This document shows, piece after piece, positions 44,373-56,136 of a stretch of DNA of 64,000 nt. The notes below the pieces were generated by a model. That model had not been told where the DNA came from, made no database searches, and saw only the letters and a program-made list of their open reading frames with translations. The translations under genes and the position numbers were made by a program. The number at the start of each line of letters is the position of its first letter. Positions within the stretch are counted from its first letter, which is position 1. Origin of the DNA: Nipponacmea schrenckii (lineage: Eukaryota; Mollusca; Gastropoda; Lottiidae); assembly GCA_030562195.1 (NCBI GenBank), contig JAUJPP010000007.1, forward strand, positions 18,287,769 to 18,351,768, written 5' to 3'.

Positions 44373-47300
44373 TTTGTTTTCGAAATGACTATTTTTTTTT
44401 TTTTTTTTTCGAATTTTACCCTCGATTGTTTTCTAAGAAGGCAACATGCCACAAACTACCTGTAACTGTTTGTTATTCAAACTGTGAGACTTGTAACTTT
44501 TAAATGTAAAATGATGACATTTAGTTCAACCGGAAACGAGCTGTGGGCAATAGCGCCATTTTGGTTTTTGCAATTTATTACCTCTATTTTTTGACTGATT
44601 TTTACGAAACTTCTTTTGTTAGCTTCTTAAAACTGCTAGCTACTTAACTGCAGTTTAAAACTGCTAATTTCATTACTTTTGTAGCTGACTTTTTTCAGTT
44701 CAATTTTTGAATTTTTTTCAACTTCTACAATTTTATTCCCATCCACCCGAAAACTTACAGGTAGATAGACATTGTAAATGCGATCAAAAATTATTTTTCA
44801 AATTTTCGACATCACTTCCGGTTTCAAAGTTATTCGCTTTTAAAAATTAAAATTTTATTTCCTGAATTCTTAAGATATTTCAAAAATTCTTTTTGCATTA
44901 AGCTAGAAAAAGTCATACAAAAAAACGAAGATGAAAAAATCCGGACCGGAAGCAAATGATAAGCCGCCATATTGAAATGTTAAACTTTTGTAAATTTTAA
45001 AATTCAAGTTCAGGGGATAAAGCGATTTTCGTTATTTTTTCGTATCTAATGACTAGAGTCGATTGCGCAACTTTATTTGGGAGCCGAATTTTGAATTTGG
45101 ATTTGGATTTTCTTTTATTTTTATTTTAATATTTTTGGTAATGTCAAAAACTTTAAAGGCCCATATTTCTTGACCTTGACCTTCGGTGACCGTGTGACCT
45201 GTACACGATTTATTCTCCTTGGTGATATCTATCCACTGATATGTTCATTTGTGTTGTCCGATGATTACTTCCGGTTTTATAGCCGATTGAAATTTGCAAT
45301 TTTTATTTTTAACGAGCTCTGTCACGTGAACTAATTTATAAATAACAAATATTAAAATTGAATCTTATTAGGGTTTATCTGCTCTTTGTAATGATATATT
45401 AAACCAAATATTTCCACCAAAAATGCGCTTTTTAATATTTGGAAATTTTATATTTTCTTCTCTACTAACTGTGCGTAATTTTCTTTAAATCGAAATTGGG
45501 CCTCTGGAGATGCTCCGATTCGTGTAATTTTGATATCTATAGAATGTAATTTCGATTGCTGAATTATATATGGAAACTGATTTTTTGAATTTTGATTTTG
45601 ATTTTGATATTTTTACCGAAAGTAATATATAAACACTTCGAATGGTTGTATATTGTAACCTTGACCTTTGGTGTCCTTGTAAGCTGCACAAATGTGATAG
45701 CTCTCGAAAAGATCTATCCATTGATATATTATATTTTGATGTACGATGTATACTTTCCTTTGTATCACCATTTGAAAATTGCAAATTTCATCGTTAAAAA
45801 CTGTTTGTTGAATTATGCGTTTGGGCGATCTACATGACACTAGTTTCAGCGAACCAATTATGCTTTAAAATAAAACGACTTATACTCTGTAAAATAATGT
45901 TAGTGTTCTACAGATACTTTGTGGGGTAGTTTTAAAGCGTATATCAAAACTGCTACGCACTGCGTCAGAACCTCGCGAAGCCTGGGGATCTAGTTTTTTT
46001 TTTTTTCGAATTCTTCCCAGAGCGCCCAGCCAAAACTACATATGCTATGAATTCACTCTTTCGATTTTCTTGTCGTACTCGTGAAAGTAATGTTAATGAA
46101 TGTAATTTGATGCATTTTTTGTAAACAGGAAATGACGTAGCGCATTCCAAAGTTTTTCTTTGTTTTTCAATTTGCGGCTTTATTTTTGATCCGATTTTGA
46201 TCGTTCTTTTTTAGATAACTACATTGAACTTAGTTCTAAAAGATAGGAAATTGAGAATTAAACATTTCCCAACTTTGTCGCTGACTTTTTGAATTTTGAA
46301 TTTTTAGCATTTTTTTACTTCTACAGTTTTCTTTCGATCGACTTGAAAACTTACAGATATATAGACATTTTGATTGCGAACTATAATTAATTTTCAAAAT
46401 TTCGATATCACTTCCGGTTTTGAAGTTATTTGCTTTTAAAGTTGAATTTTGCACTTCCGGAATATTGAAGATATTGAAAAAATTTCTTTTGCAATTAGCT
46501 ACAATTGTCTATTAAATGATGCTAAATTAAAAAAATCCGAACCGGAAGTAACGGATCAGCCGCCATCTTGATATGACTAAGTTTTGTAAAACTCAAAATG
46601 GGGCCTTAGGGTTAAATCTAATTTGCATAATTTAAGATTTTGTAAAAACATTCAACGATTGCGCAAAAAAGTATGGGAAGGGATTTTTGAATTTCGCTTT
46701 TGCTTTTCTTTTATTTCCGGTTGAAATTTTCCAGTAATTGTCAAAAATTTAAAAGGTCATATTTCGCGACCTTGACCTTCGGTGACCTTTTGACCTGAAC
46801 AAAAGTTATTGCCCTTGATTATATCTACCAAATGGTATGTTCACTTTTGTTGTCCGATGTTTACTTCCGGTTTTGCAGCCTATTGAAAATCACGAATTTT
46901 AACTTTAAAGAGCTCTATCACGTCACCTAATTTACATAGGACAGAATTTCTTACATATTCCTTTTACGCTTAATGTCATCTTCCCATTAATATATCAAAC
47001 TTGGTATTTTAGTCAAAATTGCGCGTTTAAAAATTTCAAAATTTTGTAATTTCTTCTATACTAACTGTGCGTGTTTTTCTTTAAATCGAAATAGGGTCTC
47101 GGGGGATAATTCGATTTGTGTTATTTTGATGTATATAGAATCTATAACCGATTGCCGAAATATATATGGAAACCGATTTTTGAATTTTGATTTTAATTTT
47201 GATTTTTTAACGATTAAAATTTTTAAAAACTTTGAAGGGTCGTATATTGTGACGTTGAACTTTGACGAATTTTTAACCTGTACAAATATGATAGCTCTCG

Positions 47301-48184
47301 AGAAGTTCTATCCAATGATATATAAAGCTTAATTGTAAGATGTATACTTCCGCTTTTATCGCCATTTGAAAATTGCGAATTTTCCCTATAAAACAATCTG
47401 TTTAATGTGTTGCATTTGGGCGACCTACAAGATATAAGTTTCAGCGATCTGAAATTATTTTTTAGTTTAATCGTTCTACATCCAGTTAAAATGTTTCAAA
47501 GTTGTTGTGGGTGATGTAAATATTGAATATTTGGAACGAAATTACAACCTTTAGAATTTTAAATTTTATCTCTTATAATTATGCAACAATAATATACAGT
47601 TGACTGGAATAATGGTCTAAAGACGAAACTCTATTAAATATAAATTTTAAAATGTTAGGCCGCGCTATTTATGTGGTGTCTCAATGTTATACCCTGGCGA
47701 CTTAAGACAACTTGAACCATTAGTGACCTTTCGATTTGTATATAGCTTCGACATTGTCTATCCAATGCTATATATATATTTTTGTACGATATCTACTTTT
47801 GGTTTCATCGCCATCTGAAAATTGCGAATTTAATATATAAAACAATCTACATTGCATTAGGTATTATTCTCTACGTTTGGGCGATTTACAAATATGAGTT
47901 TCGGCGATCCGGATATCTTTTTTAGATTAAAGGACCCTCTATCCATTTTTTATTATGATTTTAACTTATTATCTATCTTAATTGATGATGAGGGCTAAGG
48001 ATGGGGAGGTGCAAAGAAGGGAAAGGGGGAAAAGGGGGGTATGGCAGCGTTTGTTATGAAATCAAAATCCATTTCTGATGCACATTTTTTTTATTTTAAT
48101 AAACCCTTTTTGTCTTTTGCTTAACGAACGAATCCCTGGATGGAACGCACTGCTTCAGTGCCGTTAGGCGTACGGCTCTAGTTG

Positions 48185-48210
48185 TGGGACTTTGCTTCCG
48201 CAAAGTCCCA
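48185..48210. other. 11-bp-stem hairpin, middle of composite element
   Basis: Arms TGGGACTTTGC and GCAAAGTCCCA, loop TTCC. It is followed by the same TTTGTTTTCGAAATG motif and T run as the 44348 hairpin although the arms are unrelated in sequence. On its other side lies CTAG and the AGCCGTACGCCTAACGGC block (inverted). Confidence 0.9.
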
Positions 48211-48998
48211 GTTTGTTTTCGAAATGTCTTTTTTTTTTTTTTTTTTTCGAAATTTACACACCTCACTGTGCCTAGGCTGCAATAGTTGCAATTTTTTCTC
48301 AACTTCTCCAGACCTTCTGTAGTGGCGACGTTTCTAATGAATATAAATTGGAACATTTTTGCACAACCGGAAGTGCTGCGTTGCAACTTGCCTAAAAAGT
48401 AGCAAATTGGCTCTAGCTGTCGCAATTTTTGATCGATTTTCTTCGGGTTTTCATTTTTGTAATCTGCAAGTAACTTCTGATCAGATAGCAGTTCAAAAAT
48501 TTCAATTTTCAAAATTTCGTTGCACACATTTTTTTGCCGTATTTTGCACATTTTTGCAACTTTGCTATTTAAAGACCGATTGATCTGAAAATTTGGGTGC
48601 CTTCAAGTGTCATGAATATGAAAACATTGGCAGAGTCAAAATTTTTGCTTCATTTCCGGTTTCAGCGTAAAAAGGGTTTAAACTTCCGGTTGACCTACTT
48701 GTGCTGTAATTGATGTATCGCAACAAAATTTATGTCAATCTTAATTAAATTAGAAGACAAAAAAACGAAGAAGAAAAAATCCGAACCGGAAGTGAAACTT
48801 TGGGCCCGCCATCTTAAAATGTTATTTTTTTGTAAAAGTAAAAATGGGGCCTCAGGGTTATGTCTAATTTCTGCGATAATTACATTTCTGGAATCCTCAG
48901 TCGATTGCGAAAAAAACATTGGGAGCCGATTTTTGAATTTCGCTTTTGCATTTTTGCAACATCCGGTTGAATTTTTTTAAAGTTTGGGGGCTTATTTC

Positions 48999-49086
48999 TC
49001 GTGACCTTGACCTTTGGTGACCGTGACCTTTAGTAGGTCAAAGGTCATTGACCTTGGCTATCAGTTGATACTTTGACCTTTGACCT
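48999..49086. promoter_or_regulatory. Cluster of nuclear-receptor-type half sites
   Basis: At least seven TGACC/GGTCA half sites in 88 bp, including two perfect DR1 arrangements AGGTCAAAGGTCA (49035-49047 plus; 49074-49086 minus) and a TGACCTTGA extended half site. A close copy lies at 50670-50755. Binding or activity is not shown by sequence. Confidence 0.5.
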
Positions 49087-51048
49087 CCAACGTCTACTTC
49101 CGGTTTTATACTGCCCGAAAACAGCAAAATTCGCAACTTTGGTCTGCTCTAGAGCGTGACCTAATTAATTTAGAGTGTTAATTTTTTCAGATTCTTAGAT
49201 TTTTTTTTTTCCTCTTTCCAACGATATATAACAAAAGTTTGTAAAATGAAAATTGAAGTTTTTGATTTTTGTAAAGAAAAGTACATTTTGCCGTATTTTC
49301 GCTTGTTTGAAATGTATGTGTGTATATCTCGTGATCTATTAGCTGTACAAGCTTCAAATTTTTACTGTGAATATACATTTCGAATATGATTAGATTTCCC
49401 TCCAAAAAAACGAGATGGGCGTGGCACATCCGGGTGAACTTCAAATGTACCATTTATATCGGTCAGCGAATTACGGCTGCAGTAAATAACGTTTTTCAAA
49501 AAAGTACCTTGCATACATATATCTCATTACTTTGGCCAGTTTATCCCAAAAAATCAAATGATTCTGTCTGTTTGTTGCAATTTTGCGACATTTGCAAAAA
49601 ATCAGTTTTTTTTTTGTTTGGGGGCTTATTTCTAGTGACTTTGACCTTTGGTGACCTTGACCTTTACAAGGTCATTGGTCACTGACTTTAGCTATCAGTT
49701 GACAATTTGGCATTAGACTTCTGACGTCTATTTCCGGTTTTATAGCTGCTCGAAAGCATCAAAATTTGCAACGTTGGACTGCTCTAGGGCGTGACCTAAT
49801 TAATTTAGAGGATTATTTTTTTCACATTCCGAAGGCGCCTTTTGTCCTCTTTCCAGCGATGCACAACAAAAGTTTTTAAAATGAAAATTTAATTTTTGGA
49901 CTTTTAAAATTAAAGTACATTTTGCTTTTTTGAAACGTATTTGTGTAGATCTCGTGATCTATTAGATGTACAAGCTTCAAATTTGTACCATGAATATATA
50001 TTTTGTATGAGATTAGATTTACGCAAAAGTAACTTAGATGGGCGTGGCACATACGGGTAAATTTCCCAAATTTACCAGTTATATCGGTCAGCGCTTTACA
50101 TCTGTAGGAAATAACGTTTTTCCAAAAAATTCTTTGCACACAGATACCTCGTTGCTTTGGCCAGTTTCTCCCAGAAAATCAGATGTTTCGGCCTGTTTGT
50201 TGCAGTATTTTGCACATTTTTGCAACTTTTCTATTTTTAAAACCGATTGATATGAAAATTTGGGTGCCTTCAAGTGTTACGAATATGAAAACATTGGCAG
50301 AGTCAAAATTTTTGCTTCATTTCCGGTTTCAGCGTAAAAAAGGGGTTTTAAAATTCCGGTTGACCTACTTGTGCTGTAACTGATGAATCGTAACAAAAAT
50401 TTTTTTCAATCTTAATTGAATTAGAAGACAAAAAAACGAAGAAGAAAAAATTCGGACCGGAAGTAAAACTTTGGCCGCCATCTTGAAATGTCACTTTTTT
50501 GTAAAAATCAAAATGGGGCCTCTACGGTCAGAGCGATTTGTGTGATGTTTATATTTCTGGAAAGCTTAGTCGATTGCGATCAAAATGTTGGAAATCGATT
50601 TTTGAATTTTGCTTTTGCATTTTTGCAACATCCGGTTGAATTTTTTCGAAGTTTGGGGGCTTATTTTTCGTGACCTTGACCTTTGATGACCATGGCCTTT
50701 AGTAGGTCAAAGGTCATTGACCTTGGCTATCAGTTAATGCTTTGAACTTTGACCTCCGACGTCTACTTCCGGTTTTATAGCTGCCCGAAAACAGCAAAAA
50801 TTTGCAACTTTGGGCTGCTCTAGAGCGTGACCTAATTAATTTAGAGTGTTAATTTTTTCAGATTCTTAAATTGTTTTTTGTCCTCTTTCCAACGATATAT
50901 AACAAAAGGTTATAAATTGAAAATTGAAGTTTTTGATTTTTTAAAATATAAGTACATTTTGCCGTATTAACGTTTGTTTAAAATGTATGTGAGTATATCT
51001 CGTGATCTATTAGATGTACAAACTTCAAATTTGTACCGTGAATATACA

Positions 51049-51548
51049 NNNNNNNNNNNNNNNNNNNNNNNNNNNNNNNNNNNNNNNNNNNNNNNNNNNN
51101 NNNNNNNNNNNNNNNNNNNNNNNNNNNNNNNNNNNNNNNNNNNNNNNNNNNNNNNNNNNNNNNNNNNNNNNNNNNNNNNNNNNNNNNNNNNNNNNNNNNN
51201 NNNNNNNNNNNNNNNNNNNNNNNNNNNNNNNNNNNNNNNNNNNNNNNNNNNNNNNNNNNNNNNNNNNNNNNNNNNNNNNNNNNNNNNNNNNNNNNNNNNN
51301 NNNNNNNNNNNNNNNNNNNNNNNNNNNNNNNNNNNNNNNNNNNNNNNNNNNNNNNNNNNNNNNNNNNNNNNNNNNNNNNNNNNNNNNNNNNNNNNNNNNN
51401 NNNNNNNNNNNNNNNNNNNNNNNNNNNNNNNNNNNNNNNNNNNNNNNNNNNNNNNNNNNNNNNNNNNNNNNNNNNNNNNNNNNNNNNNNNNNNNNNNNNN
51501 NNNNNNNNNNNNNNNNNNNNNNNNNNNNNNNNNNNNNNNNNNNNNNNN
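51049..51548. other. Assembly gap (500 N)
   Basis: A run of exactly 500 N inside the composite repeat. Confidence 1.
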
Positions 51549-51574
51549 GAAAAGGGAGGGCGGGTGGGGAAATA

Positions 51575-51675
51575 AGTAGTATATGAGCTTACAGATATCC
51601 GGTAGCTCGGAGCGGAGCGGAGCGAAGCGGAGCGAAGCGGAGGGGTGCCGGATATCTGTAAGCTCATATACTACT
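51575..51675. repeat. Perfect 28-bp inverted repeat with purine-rich loop
   Basis: Arm 51575-51602 and arm 51648-51675 pair perfectly over 28 bases. The 45-nt loop is a (GGAGC/GAAGC)n-like run. To its right the repeat module is inverted relative to its left side, so this palindrome marks the symmetry switch of the composite element. Confidence 0.95.
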
Positions 51676-51676
51676 C

Positions 51677-52036
51677 AGAGCTCTTCGAAGTTAAAAAGTG
51701 CAATTTTCAAATGGCTGTAAAACCGGAAGTTGACATTGCACAACACAAATGAAGACATCAATGGATAGATCTCGACAAGGGCAACAACTTTTGTGCAGGT
51801 CACATGGTCACCAAAGGTCAAGGTCACGATATATGAACGTTGGAAAATTAGAAAATTAGAAAGAGACAAAAAAAAAAAAAAATAGTCATCTCGAAAACAA
51901 AGCAGTGCGTTCTTCGAACGCACTGCAAAAAAAAAATAATCCGAACGATTACAATACGTTTTCGCCAAAGTCGAAATACGTAATAAAATAATCCGAACGA
52001 TTACAATACGTTTTCGCCAAAGTCGAAATACGTAAT
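51677..52036 (-). repeat. Inverted terminal part of the composite element
   Basis: The reverse complement matches pieces of 44293-45330: CTCTTCGAAGTTAAAAA, the ACCGGAAGTTGACATTG block, GGTCAAGGTCACGATAT, then hairpin 51902-51926 and the outer end. The outer 46-50 bp are present twice in tandem. Confidence 0.8.
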
Positions 52037-52056
52037 TAAATAAAATGGATTAATTA

Positions 52057-52202
52057 CCTGCAGAGAGAGAAAAACCAAGAGTTGGTTACAATGACACCTT
52101 TATTGATTGAGGAAAATTCCAGAATTAATTGGCGGCATAAAAGATCACGTGATCTCCCCAAATCCGTGCACCGGTTAAAGTGGCGAACTAGTATGTTAAA
52201 GA
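52057..52202 (-). repeat. LTR fragment of the element A family
   Basis: The reverse complement matches the 3' two thirds of the LTRs at 2567 and 10800 (CTGCAGAGAGAG..., CACGTGATC, GCACCGGTTAAAGTGGCGAA), including the 8 bp missing from the 5' LTR. It ends at 52202 against the Penelope-like element. Confidence 0.9.
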
Positions 52203-52245
52203 ATAACACTTATCGCCATCCAAACCCGACATCTCGAACCCTATA

Positions 52246-53815
52246 ACGGCCCAGTATTCCATCGACCTCTACCATCTACCAATCGGCGACCACCAACCAA
52301 TCAAGCCATTTATATCCCACCCCACCAACGACCTACCCACAACACTGCCTATTCATCCAGAGATAACCATCGACCTGCCCACAACACAGTTTACCCATCC
52401 AAAAATAACCACCGGCCTCACCAATATCAGAAACGCACTCCAACCCACAGACGCCAACCAGTTCCCACTCATAAGGAGGAAGAACCCTTTGTTAAGATAT
52501 TCTTCCAGGTTTTGCAGTGTCGTCCCCATTTGGCAATCCTTACCCTCCAACAGCAAGGTCAACCTGCGTTCACCTTCAAGCGCAAAGTCTCTGAGTTGGA
52601 TTGTTTTATTCGTCCAGCTATGAAAACGTCAGCTGTTGACGCAAATATTAGATCCATAAAACCGGACATGGCTCTCTAAGGTAACGCAGACCCTAATCGA
52701 CCATTACCAAGCAACCCCGCAGGAGAAACTCACCTTCGTCCGAACCAAGTCTTTATCACAACCAGCCATCGACCGCATTATTTCCCATGCCCTCTCATGG
52801 GCCCGTCGATCCTATGGGAAACGTCTAACTCAACCTTTGATTGCCAAATTCTATCAAACGATCAACGAAGCCAAAACCAGAGTAACCATATCCTTACCAA
52901 CTGAAATGGAGATTGATCCACAAACACCTGCACCAACAAGAGTCACCACCATGTCGAACCAGACACCTAAAAGAGCCCACAGTTCACCATCCCCTAGTCC
53001 AGCAGATTTGGGTAAACGTTCTCGCAGAGAAGGTACCCCCCTTCTCTTTTCCCTTTCAGATTCCTCGCCTACACCATCTGAATCTTCACCACGTGACCCA
53101 GGTTCGGTCGACCTTTCTTCCTTCTGTAAGTTTTTGGATCAACAAACCACCCCGAATTCTCCAACCAGGTCAAGTCGTGTGCCCAGACCATCTCCACCAC
53201 GAACCAGATCTCAGTAGTCCGTACCCGAAGCCACATTTGTAACAACTACCAATCCAGTACCTATCATCCCGTCGACAACCATTATATCCGCTACCAAACC
53301 CTTTTATCACCAAACCAAGGACAAGTCGTCATGGAATCTACCTGCTCTACAGAAATCTACTTTAATTATTGGGTCCTCAAACCTCAACCGAATTACCAAA
53401 ACAGCTCCAGACACCGAAATACACTCGTACCCTGGTGCCCGAATCCACCACATCCAGTCCATCCTTGAATCTTACGACCATGATCATAAACCGGCTACGA
53501 TCAGAATAATCTGCACGTAGGCCTCAACAATCGTGACAAGTTAGCCAAAACCTCATTTAACCAAGCCCAGAAATTAATTTCCACAGCCAACCAAACCTTT
53601 CCTAGCTCCAAGCTCATCTTCACATGTATACCCATCTCTAAGAAAGCCCAGCAGAATCTTAAGACATTCAACGATATGATGATGAACTCCGACACTGAGA
53701 ACGCAACAATCCTGTCACCCTACGAAGAAGAATTCGAACCAGTTGATAATCTTCAATGGTCTCCGGAAACAGCCAACAATATATACCTGTTTTTTTACAC
53801 CAGCTTCAAGCACCG
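52246..53815 (+). pseudogene. Upstream ORF with SGNH-esterase-like end (broken)
   Basis: Proline/His/Arg-rich N-terminus (about 52246-52680), a stop and frameshift near 52680, then AIDRIISHALSWARRSYGK. A Ser/Pro-rich segment with a basic patch (GKRSRREG) leads to a TAG at 53215. After it comes LIIGSSNLNRITK (block I, about 53358), YPGARIHHI, a frameshift near 53513, HVGLNNRDK (block III) and DNLQWSPETA (block V). That pattern is an SGNH/GDSL esterase-like fold as found in ORF1 of some CR1-type LINEs. The block V His is Gln here, so catalysis is doubtful even apart from the breaks. Confidence 0.55.
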
Positions 53816-53889
53816 GGTAAGTCTTTAAACTAATTACTGGGGATAAAAATATTGAGAGGCCGCCGCTAGGCCAAACCGTCGTTAACTTA

Positions 53890-55751
53890 AGCTGAAAAGT
53901 TCTTACACCCCTCCAGCATTCAATCTTAGACCGTAGACTTAAATTTATTCCGACTCCTAAATTACCTAACCTTGATTATCTCCAACCGTCTATTCAACGA
54001 TTTCAACGGAATCTCAGTTGCACATACTTTTTTCGAAACCACCCTCCACGCGGTGCTAGAACAATGTTTATTCCTAAATCCACGTGGAAACCACCTAAAA
54101 CCGCTATCCATCCAGAAATTAAAAAGAGTGACAAAGGTTCATGTTGCGTTATATTAAACAGGGAAGATTATATTGCAGAAGCAGAGCATCAATTGAATAA
54201 TCCTAAACATTATGCAATTTTACCGGAGCCGATTTTTAAAGAAACTGCTAGTATGATAAACAATATTCTTACCGACTTAGTTGCAACAAGTCATTTAAAA
54301 CAGAAGCAATATGACTATCTTTCTGCCAAACCTGATTGCCGCGAGAGACACTTATACACTTTGCCGAAAATTCATAAGAATCCTACCAAGGATTGGTTCA
54401 TGCCTAATAGAATCCCTAAAGGCCGCCCGATTATCTCTGACTGTGGTAGTGAGTCTTATGCAGTGTCAGAATACATCCATCATTTCTTAATACCACTAGC
54501 ATGTCAACATCGAGCCTACCTTAAGGACACAACTGACTTTGTCAATAAAATAAAAAACCTCAAAATCCCTCCAAATGCTATTCTAATATCAATAGACGTA
54601 ACTTCTATGTACACCAATATCGACAACACTACTGGCCTAATGGCATTCGCAAAGCTTTTGATAGAAACCCAGATCCAGGCAGACCCGACGATGCAATTCT
54701 ACAGCTTTTAGAGATTTGTCTTAGTCGCAATGATTTCACATTTAATGGTAAAACATATCTACAAACCTCAGGTACAGCCATGGGCAAACGATTCGCCCCT
54801 TCATACGCAAACCTTTTCATGGCAGAGTGGGAACGTGAGGTATTACCCCTTTGTCCATTTGACCCACTTTTCTATGGACGCTTCTTAGATGACATTTTCA
54901 TGGTTTGGACTTACTCCATAGAACAATTTTGGCAATTTTTTGAAATCCTCAACAACCACCACCCGTCGATCAAACTAACGGCCAACGTCAGCCACAAAAG
55001 CATAGATTTTCTCGATACTACTGTTTTTAAAGGAGATTCCATAGCAGAGACTAATAAATTAGATATTAAAGTATATTTCAAAGAAACCGACACTCATCAA
55101 CTTTTGCATAAGAGCTCATTTCATCCAAAACATACATTTTCTGGAATAATTAAGTCACAAGTTTTACGATTTCACCGAATTTGCACAAGGTCTTCTGATA
55201 ACAACCAAGCCTGTACGATTGTTTTCTCAAAACTCAAAGAGCGTGGATACTCTAAACGATTTTTACGAAACATAAAAAAATCCACATTAGCACAGTTAGC
55301 AGCTAAAAATAGAGCTTATGCCGAAGTGCCTCCAGGTTTAAGGAGTGCCCCTTGTATGTCAACCAGATGCAAAACATGTCCCTTTATATCAGAAACGCAT
55401 TATTTTCAAAGTAACTCTACGATTAAAAGATACCCGATCCAAGAGCACCTAACATGTGAAAACTCGAATGTAATATACTTAATTTCATGTAAAAAATGTC
55501 CCAAACAATATATCGGGGAAACAAAGAACAAATTACGCACTCGTTTTAATGCTCACAGATCAGATATTAAATTAAAAAAAGACAAGCCAGTTTCTAAACA
55601 TTGCAATCTTGACGACCATTCACTTGACGATATCACCCTAACCCCAATTGAGCGCATAGAAATCGACTTTCCCGAAGATGAAACTACCAAATTCCGTCAA
55701 TCTAGGGAAGCCCATTGGATTGAGACACTGAATACAGCAAGACCTATATGA
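53890..55751 (+). pseudogene. Penelope-type reverse transcriptase with GIY-YIG nuclease (frameshifted)
   Basis: The N-terminus LDRRLKFIPTPKLPNLDYL starts near 53927 and the frame changes about 54060. RT motifs: HLYTLPKIHKNP, GRPIISDCGSESYAVSEYI, ISIDVTSMYTNI (motif A), a frameshift near 54650, then SGTAMGKRFAPSYANLFMAE (motif B, ending about 54833) and FLDDIFMVW (motif C). The linker has the conserved Cys motif CMSTRCKTCPFI. The C-terminal nuclease shows NVIYLISC, KQYIGETKNKLRTRFNAH and a late Glu (EAHWIETL), the order typical of the GIY-YIG domain in Penelope-like elements. The last 323 codons (54780-55751) are uninterrupted. Confidence 0.88.
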
Positions 55752-55769
55752 CTTAATATTCACCACATT

Positions 55770-55964
55770 GTAGGCATAGCACCCTTTGTAGTTCCATTTA
55801 ATACAACCAGTAATAAAGCAATTAAGATAGTTCAAACCCATTTTAAGAGTCTTCAAGAGAAATTTCCTCATGTCTATAAACAGAAAATGATAGTGGCATA
55901 TTCAAAAGATCAGAACTTAAATGACAACCTTGTTCATAGCAAACTAAGAACAATCTGTACTTAA
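55770..55964 (+). pseudogene. Fragment of another Penelope-type RT/nuclease linker
   Basis: A 64-codon frame ending in TAA, with PFVVPFNTTSNKAIKIVQTH and KDQNLNDNLVHSKL. This resembles the segment before the Cys motif in a different group of Penelope-like proteins (from memory, the NLRDLLVRAKL-type linker). It starts 19 bp after the stop of the preceding protein. Confidence 0.4.
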
Positions 55965-55978
55965 CAGGTACTATATTT

Positions 55979-55995
55979 CTCGCCCTTTGGGCGAG
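55979..55995. other. Hairpin CTCGCCC-TTT-GGGCGAG
   Basis: Perfect 7-bp stem, 3-nt loop, followed by a T-rich run. Position suggests the 3' boundary of the Penelope-like element. Confidence 0.6.
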
Positions 55996-56136
55996 TTATT
56001 TTATTTTTTTCTAACTTCAGATTAGAAGAGAAGAAAATCATCCAACAGATCCAGATCCCAATTTCTCAATAAAATATTTGTTCCACCCAAGGCCTGTACA
56101 TTTGGGAGATTCAATCCCTCCCTTCCCCGAAATCTA

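Larger units (their letters stand above)
44291..52040. repeat. Composite inverted-repeat element of CCGGAAGT-type units
   Basis: The outer ends are inverted copies: ATTACGTATTTCGACTTTGG at 44293 and its reverse complement ending at 52036; the right copy is itself duplicated (about 51939-52036). Inside, a ~1.6-2.2-kb module repeats: ACCGGAAG(T/C) with CGCCAT(C/A)TT(G/A)AAATG at about 44945, 46540, 48785 and 50455, then AAAATGGGGCC, a TGACCTTGACC block, ACTTCCGGTTTT, and CTCTAGAGCGTGACCTAATT. Short open frames recur with the module and are not conserved. It inserted into, or borders, ORF1 of LINE B. No transposase or replicase frame is recognisable, and a 500-N gap lies within. Confidence 0.75.
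52203..55996 (+). mobile_element. Penelope-like element with upstream ORF
   Basis: Contains a broken SGNH-type ORF (52246-53815), then a Penelope-type reverse transcriptase with GIY-YIG endonuclease (about 53890-55751). A GTAAGT donor-like site follows the first ORF near 53818. The 3' side ends with a second linker fragment and a 17-nt hairpin. The base composition of the first ORF is C-rich and differs from the AT-rich surroundings. Whether both ORFs belong to one element is inferred from adjacency and strand. Confidence 0.65.

Noticed and set aside
48096..48551. 151-codon minus-strand frame
   Set aside because: Crosses a repeat hairpin and poly(T) tract; not preserved in related repeat copies.
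52837..53242. Two overlapping Pro/Ser-rich frames as separate genes
   Set aside because: One is the middle of the broken SGNH-type ORF; the other is its out-of-frame shadow.
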